Origin: Chrysoporthe austroafricana
Taxonomy: Eukaryota; Ascomycota; Sordariomycetes; Diaporthales; Cryphonectriaceae
Length of the DNA: 64,000 bases
Direction: 5' to 3'
Assembly: GCA_001051155.2 (NCBI GenBank)
Contig: JYIP02000001.1
Span: forward strand, 992,001 to 1,056,000
Each line of letters opens with the position of its first letter. Positions within the stretch are counted from its first letter, which is position 1. The notes under the pieces are model-generated. The model saw only the letters and a program-made list of their open reading frames with translations. It was not told the origin of the DNA and did not search any database. Of this stretch, positions 58,126-64,000 are shown piece by piece. Both the position numbers and the translations under genes were made by a program.

Positions 58126-60905
58126 GGGTCTGGAGACACGGTCTGTCGGTTTCGAGATGGTGAGACACAAAGGCCTTGTTCTACGTGATTAGGCGCGGTG
58201 TGGTGTTGGCAGAGAAGTGGCCGTCGGAGAAGGGCACCTGAGTAAGGCTGGCCTGGGTTTTGGGGAGAAGAACAATGCAGACGCGGGCGGTTAGTCGGCG
58301 GGTTACAGTAGCTCGCTAGTTAGTCTTGATGACCTTGCGCCCGCCGGGAGGGCAACCACAGCGAAACCGCACGAAATGATTCTACAGTAGTAAGAACCAC
58401 ACCGGCTAGCACGAGGACGCAGGGCCAGGGGCCAGGGGCGCAGTGCGTCACTGCTCCACTGCGAGATCGAGAAACAGCGACTCCGACGGCGAATGACGGC
58501 GCCACGGTGGGGTTGTTTGGTTCGGCACGCCGGAGAGGCACGAGAGGTCAGGACGGGGAGCCACTGAGGGGGGCGCTGATGGAGGCTCCGGGTAAAGAAG
58601 GTTAGTGTTGGGCTCGGCAGGCTGGCAGGGGAGGCATGGGATGCTGGGGCATGGTGTCACTGCTGCCCAGTGGTGCCCAGCGAACCCAGCGTGCCCGGGT
58701 GGGGTGGGGTGCAGTAATGCACCGCCACAGGAACAAGGGACGCAGCGCATGGATCAGAGCTGTGAGGGGTGCGAGGCGTGCTGGGTTGACATGCTGGGCA
58801 GGGTTCCTCAGCGGCCTCGCGGTTGGCCCAGTGTGGCCCAGCAGGCCAGATGCGGCAGCTCGAGCCTGAGACGAGACGGGGTGAGGTGATCGGCCGAGAA
58901 GCAGAAACACAACCCCGACCAGATTGGCCGAGGCGAAAATAGGCTACTGGAGGGAGGGAGCTGATCGGCAGCCAGCAAGAGACAGGAATCACCAGGCTGG
59001 GGAGAGGCAAAGAATCAAATCCCTGCGATGAGGTGAGGTTGGGATGGGGTTCCTCGTGATTCCCAGAGAGCCTGCCAAGCTGAGAAGTCCTAGCTCCCCG
59101 CTGCGCTATCCCGCTATCTACCGTGCTATGGAGCACCCGCGTGGCAGTGCTGCCTCGGTGCCTCTGTCAGCTCGCGTCCGCGTTTAAAAGCCGAGTCGCC
59201 TCTCGAGCCCAGGCAGCCTACTCGGCACAGTAAGCAACAGGGTGTACGAGTACGGGCATCGTTGCGTACCTCTGCCAATTCGAGGAATCCTGAAGCCTCC
59301 CGGACGGGCCTTAGCCCGGGTACTGACTGTAGCATGTCCGTCCACGCGCCCACTGGCACCTGTCGTCAGAGGGCAGCGCAGCTGATCCCTGTCAACCTCC
59401 CCGCATCCTGTTGGTCAACCAGCCCGACGAACCTCTCTGCATTGTCTCGAGCAATGCAAAGGCCGCTAAGCCTCAGATCAGCCGCAGAAAGCTCGTCTCG
59501 ACCACATGATTGTTTGCACACTAGAAATATCGGACGTTTCGATCCCGCACATGGTGCGTACCTGTAATTCTTGGCCAGGATGACCATTTCTCCCTGCCCT
59601 AGACATACTATACTGTGGATGCCTTCACACGCTCAGAGCGACCCCTCAGCCTGGCATAGCCAGCGGATTTCATTTTTGGACCTCTACGCTATCTCTTACA
59701 GACAGTGCCAGCTCAGTTGCTGTTGAATATTCCAATTTTTGCAGAACACGGCCAGATAGAGGGTAGAAGACGCAACATGCCGAAATGCTCGCTATTAATC
59801 TTGGAAATAGAGAGTGTTGTGGTCTGCTAGAGAGGCTTTATTTACTGACCTGGATCTTTTTCGATCTGTAATTCTGGACGTAGAGACTCTCTTCTGGCTT
59901 GGACGACGGAAGTGATGTCAATAGCTAGATGAGGGTGTCGGACATGCAAGTTTAGGATCACGATATATTAATGTATTAGTAGGAATATGGTATCGTGGTA
60001 AGTGTATGTAAGCTCAGGTGTCACACTGTAATTAGACTGAGACTGAGTCTTGATGTCAGATCTCATGCGTTTCAGGGCAGCAGGAATTTTAGTAGGTGTT
60101 TGAGCGCAGGGCATTTTTCCTTCGGCAGTGAGCTTCTCTATGGAGTGTAGTGATGCTAGATGCTGTGCCCCCTTTCAAGCCATCTAAGATACTTCATCAA
60201 GAATTCAAGGCTACTTCTCTTCCATTTCTTAGGTGCGGGTGGCTTCACAGCAGTATCATTAGGTAGCGAAGACGGAATGACGGGTTTTCAGGAAGTGACC
60301 CACGCCCAGAAGGCTCAAGAAGGCCGTTGCACATGGTTACGGGACGGTGCTGTCTTCAACTGTGACACCCTAATATCCTGATACCTTTTACAATAATTAC
60401 AGAGTACGTCTTTGTTCAATCAGAGAGACTCATGTCGCATGTCTCAATTGCATCCCTACAAAAATGGAGGAGGGCTAAAGCAAACCTGAAAGCATTGATT
60501 AATGTAACATTGCGCTTCTATATAGGATTTAACCCCCCCCCGGGTTCCTATTTCTCTTTTTCTTGTTCCCTTTGTTCTTTTGTGTTAATTATTTGTCTCC
60601 CATGCTGCTTGGCTACATAAAATTTCTGACAGCTTCCGGGAGGAATATTGCTGCGCCTAGTATCCACTGGGCCTAAACGGGAAGCTGACGTCTGGGGAGG
60701 TTGGGGTCAGGCGATCAGGGAAATTCGCTGTCAGCTGATCCCTTAATATCACGATTTCAGACAGGATATATAAATTAAATTCCTCCCGCCAATATAAAAT
60801 CAGTCGATCGTGCTATTTTGAAGCCTACTTCTACTACCATTGACAGACCCTTTGTGACTCTGATCCGCGTCTTGAACACGCGCAGAACCCACTCGCTCTT
60901 CAGGG
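58126..60905. other. Divergent gene-poor region, 2.8 kb
   Basis: The region contains the promoter and leader of the patatin-like gene, GC-rich sequence with scattered GCCCAG-type repeats around 58640-58860, then an AT-richer part from about 59600 with a nine-base C run at 60533-60541. No supported gene was found. The right end is the promoter of the oxidoreductase gene. Confidence 0.45.
60766..60774 (+). promoter_or_regulatory. TATA-like element of the oxidoreductase gene
   Basis: TATATAAAT lies 132 bp upstream of the start codon at 60906, a normal distance for a fungal core promoter with a leader. It is the clearest TATA-type element next to any gene in the window. Confidence 0.45.
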
Positions 60906-61988
60906 ATGGCGGCAAAACTCTACGACGTGCTGATCATAGGCGGCGGCCCAGCCGGACTTACGGTGGCCAATATCATCGCTCGACAGCTGCAGACAGCTAT
61001 CGTCTTCGACTCGGGCGTCTACCGCAACGCTCGCATAGAACACATGCACGGAGTCCCTGGCTTTGATCATGTCGACCCGGCGGTGTTTAGGACAAAGGCC
61101 AAGGGAGACATCCTCGCTCGGTATGACACTGTTGAGTTCAAGAGGGCCTGGATCGCCAAGGTCGAGAAGCTAGAATCCGGCCACTTTCGGGCGACGGACG
61201 GGCTCGGAAATGTGTATGAGGGCCGCAAGGTTGCCTTGGCTACTGGTGTGAAGGATGTGTTGCCCGATATCGAGGGATATGATCAGTGTTGGGGCTGGGG
61301 GATGTGAGTGGAGGCGGGTCGTCCTGTGTCAAAAGGTTGCATAGTTGCTAACCTCTGCCTCAGTTTTCACTGCCTCTTATGCCATGGATATGAAGAGCGA
61401 GGTGGAGCCTCGGCCGGGTTGCTGGCTCTAGGTGTGCTCGAAAATGCAACTATGGTCTCGCAAGTCGGCAGCATGGTCCTCCAGCTCGCAAAGAAAGTAA
61501 CAGTCTATACGAATGGCGACGAAAAATTAGCGAATGAAATTCGGACAAATGCCAGGATTGCCGACTCTGAGACAAGAGTCAACGTCGAGAAGCGTCGCAT
61601 CAAGAGCTTCAAGCTCATCTCTCGAGACACATCAGACGTGCTGGTGACTCTCGAGGATGGCACCGAGATCAAAGAATCATTCATTGTGAGATAAATCCAA
61701 TCATTCGTGAGTCAGTATATGAAATAGCCCGTCGATACTGATAGATTACTATCACAGGCTCATCATCCCCCAGTTGAGCTGAACGGTCCGTTTGTTTCCC
61801 AGCTCGGACTGTCGACCGGCGCCGGCGGGCAGATTGATGTGTACCCTCCTTTCAACGAAACGAGCGTGCATGGGGTCTTTGCAGCTGGAGACGCCGCTTC
61901 AGAAGTAAAAGTGATCTCAAATGCGATTTACGGGGGGTCGTTAACTGGTGGTGGCTTAGTTACGCAGCTGCTAGCGGACAAAGTGTAG
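60906..61988 (+). CDS. FAD-dependent thioredoxin-reductase-like oxidoreductase (GliT-type)
   Basis: Three exons, 60906-61303, 61364-61685 and 61758-61988, join to give 316 residues. Introns are GT-AG (GTGAGT...CTCAG and GTGAGA...CACAG). Motifs in order: FAD-binding IIGGGPAGLTVA (residues 10-21), MHGVPG, LATGVKDVLPDIEGY, the redox pair CLLC (136-139) in FHCLLCHGYEER, and the C-terminal FAD motif GVFAAGDAA. The short NADPH-domain fold and the CxxC within FHCxxCHGYE match the GliT/TdaR/DepH-like group of fungal dithiol oxidases and thioredoxin-reductase homologues. Such enzymes close disulfides in, for example, epidithiodiketopiperazine pathways. No other such biosynthetic gene is adjacent, so the substrate is open. 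The downstream neighbour is the inactivated GFA gene. Confidence 0.92.
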
Positions 61989-62137
61989 TGAGAATGCTAG
62001 TGTCGCCAAATACCAGCTGTCAAAATACCTCAAGAGTCTTCTTTATCTCATAAATCTCTTCATTCAAAGGTCTGAAAGATGAACGAGTCGATTCTATTGG
62101 TTAAGACGTATCGCCGGATTGTCGCTCCGTATTTCTC

Positions 62138-63334
62138 TCACCGCCGAAGCCGCCACCACTCGGGAAAATTTTTCTCCCTCCTGAACGCTTCAAACTTTGC
62201 TTCCAGAGACTTAAGCCAGTCTCCTCTCCAGCTCTCCTCTATATCCTCTGTGTGCTGAACGGGACCACCAAGCAGCCACCGAAAAGTACCCTCAGCTCTT
62301 GCTCCTTCAGCAGAGTCGAACAACCCCATAGCTATATCTACAACGACGTGTGCCTTATCGGCAGCATAGAAGACGCAAGCTGAACAGTTGGAGCAGAAAT
62401 ATCTCTTGACACCCTCTGAGCTACAGTAGGCTGTCAGAGTGCCCAACCTCGGATCGCGATTCTTCTCGTCCGTTGACACAGCTGCGTAAAGATCTTTCGA
62501 TGTAGTAGGAAAGCCAGCCGCGTTCTCAAACTCCGTGTCTGAAGTCGGAAAACCAATGTGCTTCAAGAATGCGAAAGTTCAGTTCGGGAAGTCGACGCCG
62601 AAAGACGTCCTGCAAGAGTTGCATGCGTCTGTTCCAGTCACAGGCTTTCTGCTGATCGGATCGACGAATCGTGGTAATTATTGTTCTTCCATCGCAGCAA
62701 ACTCCTGGTGTGCCTGCCTGCATCGGAAGACCAGATCGACACCTTTACAATGGCACCGAATTGGGATTCCCTTAGCATCGATCTTCCATTGTGCCGTACC
62801 AGGATACTTCCCCGGCCAGTCGTGTGCGACCTCCTCGCTGACGAGCCGCCGTTCAGACCAGCGCTGTACCGACTGTCCATCACCATTTGGTCTACACATC
62901 CACGTACTCACACCACCGTCGATCGTATCTCCCACAAATATGTGCACTTTGATCTTCACAAGTCCTTGCGGGGCATCGTTCAGCAGGGCGCCCGTGAACA
63001 CTCCGTATCCGCTCTCTTGCTCTCCGCCCACAGCGCTGTCATAGTTGTGTGCTATCTCCCAGAACATAGTGCTTGAGCAGGTGCCGCAAAAGAGGACCTG
63101 AAGCTGCTCAGAGAATTCATACTTCTTCAATGTTGATGTTTGGATAGTTTTGTAGTCACCTGGCCAGGGCGTGCCGGTTGAGTACATAGCTCCTGTGACA
63201 CGGCGACATGAGGTGCAGTGGCATGCCGTCGCTTTGAGAGGGAGGATGGAGCTAGGAACGACGGCAGTGAATGTGTGAGCTTTGCATAGGCATTGCGCTG
63301 TCAGATGAACATCGTTGTGATTCTCAGAGACCAT
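62138..63334 (-). pseudogene. Tandem GFA (CENP-V-type) zinc protein, broken by two in-frame stops
   Basis: One minus-strand frame of 399 codons runs from ATG 63334 to the stop at 62138, interrupted only by TAA at 62680-62678 and TGA at 62581-62579. The N-terminal GFA module has QCLCKAHTF, CHCTSCRR and FCGTCSSTMFW. The second has IRCHCKGVDLVFRC, CNSC between the two stops, and YFCSNCSACVFY. Coding-like sequence continues through both stops (LPRFVDPISRKPVTGTDACN and then TFAFLKHIGFP after the TGA), so the stops look like lesions, not gene ends. No intron with consensus ends would remove both. The family has an S-(hydroxymethyl)glutathione synthase-like zinc fold of unknown cellular role. The N-terminal module, about 218 residues, could still be made as a truncated protein. 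Confidence 0.75.
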
Positions 63335-63704
63335 TATGATAATTTTAAAAGAAATTTCTGTACTCAAAGAAAATCATTAGGCGGTCAGCCCTTGCTTTGT
63401 GTTGCACATGGATGGATGTCAAGTCTATGGGAGGTTGCTTGTCGTGTGGAGAAATATAAAGGTTAAAGCTGATGCACGCATCAGCGATTCGCTTTTGCAC
63501 GTTTTTTCGCCACATGTCGCCGCATGCCCTTTAAATGATGAAAGTGCGGAGACGTGCTAAAACGGGTATGCATCGGGCGTTAGCTTTCAGAACGGTTGCC
63601 CGCTCGGAGTTTTCGATTATCTGGTGGTTCAATGATGAAACCCTCTCTTCTGTTCTCGTCCCTCAAGCCACGGCCGTCTCACTATGTTGTCGATGCTGTA
63701 GCTT
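63335..63704. other. Intergenic region between GFA and the right-edge gene
   Basis: The promoter side of the GFA gene and the 3' flank of the right-edge gene. A short direct repeat of GATGCACGCATCAGCGATT-like sequence lies near 63470-63490. Nothing else is seen. Confidence 0.45.
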
Positions 63705-64000
63705 TCATGCGATGGTCTTCCGTAGATACGCAGCGACGAACATGCGGTCCTCCAAGCCAGGCATAGCATATGAATACCGAGGCTCATCTTTCCACTTGAC
63801 GTAACCCATCCTCACATACCAATCTTCATTGCTCGACCCTCTCGGCGGCGGCGGGATACCATTGCCCCGCTCATACTCCGCCCGGCATTCATCATCTTCG
63901 TAGTATCTCCGACTCAGCGTCGTCACCGCAATAGTCCTGCAGTTCTTCGACCCGTACGGCTCCTCCCTCGCGTACCGCTCCAATGTTTCCATCACAGCCC
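63705..64000 (-). CDS. 3' part of an unknown gene, possibly a GNAT-like acyltransferase
   Basis: The frame is open to the right edge, so the 5' part lies outside the window. The 97 visible residues include TLSRRYYEDDECRAEYERGN, NEDWYVRMGYVKWKDEP and a terminal FVAAYLRKTIA. The aromatic, turn-rich stretch ending in a hydrophobic strand (WYVRMGYVKWK ... MFVAAYLRK) is like the C terminus of fungal GNAT acetyltransferases, where a 'G-Y/F' strand precedes a final beta strand. This is weak evidence and other families remain possible. Confidence 0.65.
   Translation of the reverse strand, partial: AVMETLERYAREEPYGSKNCRTIAVTTLSRRYYEDDECRAEYERGNGIPPPPRGSSNEDWYVRMGYVKWKDEPRYSYAMPGLEDRMFVAAYLRKTIA

Noticed and set aside
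57623..58192. A 189-codon plus-strand frame
   Set aside because: Antisense shadow of the patatin-like exon 2, produced by its high GC content.

Overview
The window looks like nuclear DNA of a filamentous ascomycete, probably a Sordariomycete-type member of the Pezizomycotina. Its genes are monocistronic and carry short introns, mostly 60-220 nt, with GTRNGT-like donors and CTGAC/CTAAC-type branch points. Its gene families are typical of such fungi: an RTA1-like membrane protein, a Zn2Cys6 regulator, a fungal BTB protein, a GliT-like oxidoreductase and tandem-GFA proteins. I cannot name the genus.

Housekeeping half (about 0.5-38.9 kb). In order: RACK1/Cpc-2 (minus) with a U24-type snoRNA in its last intron; TAF8 (minus); an intronless LRR-protein kinase (plus); an unknown, possibly mitochondrial protein (plus); a 3.5 kb gene-poor stretch; a large isochorismatase-AlkB-GST-like fusion (plus); an unknown BTB-like protein (minus); mitochondrial-type serine hydroxymethyltransferase (minus); ribosomal protein L19 (minus); and GCN1 (minus), divergent from a DHX29/DHX57-like helicase (plus). 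RACK1, L19, GCN1 and the helicase all act on the ribosome. RACK1/Cpc-2 and GCN1 both belong to general amino-acid (cross-pathway) control.

Accessory half (about 40-64 kb). Genes are sparser and separated by long non-coding stretches: a BTB protein; a small membrane protein with a YHxxHC motif; a MATE transporter; a decayed gene remnant; an RTA1-like membrane protein with an apparent one-base frameshift; a Zn2Cys6 regulator with five coding exons; a patatin-like protein whose nucleophile serine is glycine; a GliT-like FAD oxidoreductase; a tandem-GFA pseudogene with two in-frame stops; and the 3' end of a further gene running off the right edge.

The most unusual items are the three-domain fusion whose hydrolase domain lacks its cysteine, the bacterial-looking LRR kinase, the serine-less patatin, the intronic U24 snoRNA, two GC-AG introns, an L19 start codon split by an intron, and two adjacent hairpins upstream of the zinc-cluster gene. 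Exon boundaries were worked out by hand from splice signals, reading frame and family conservation. No database search was run.
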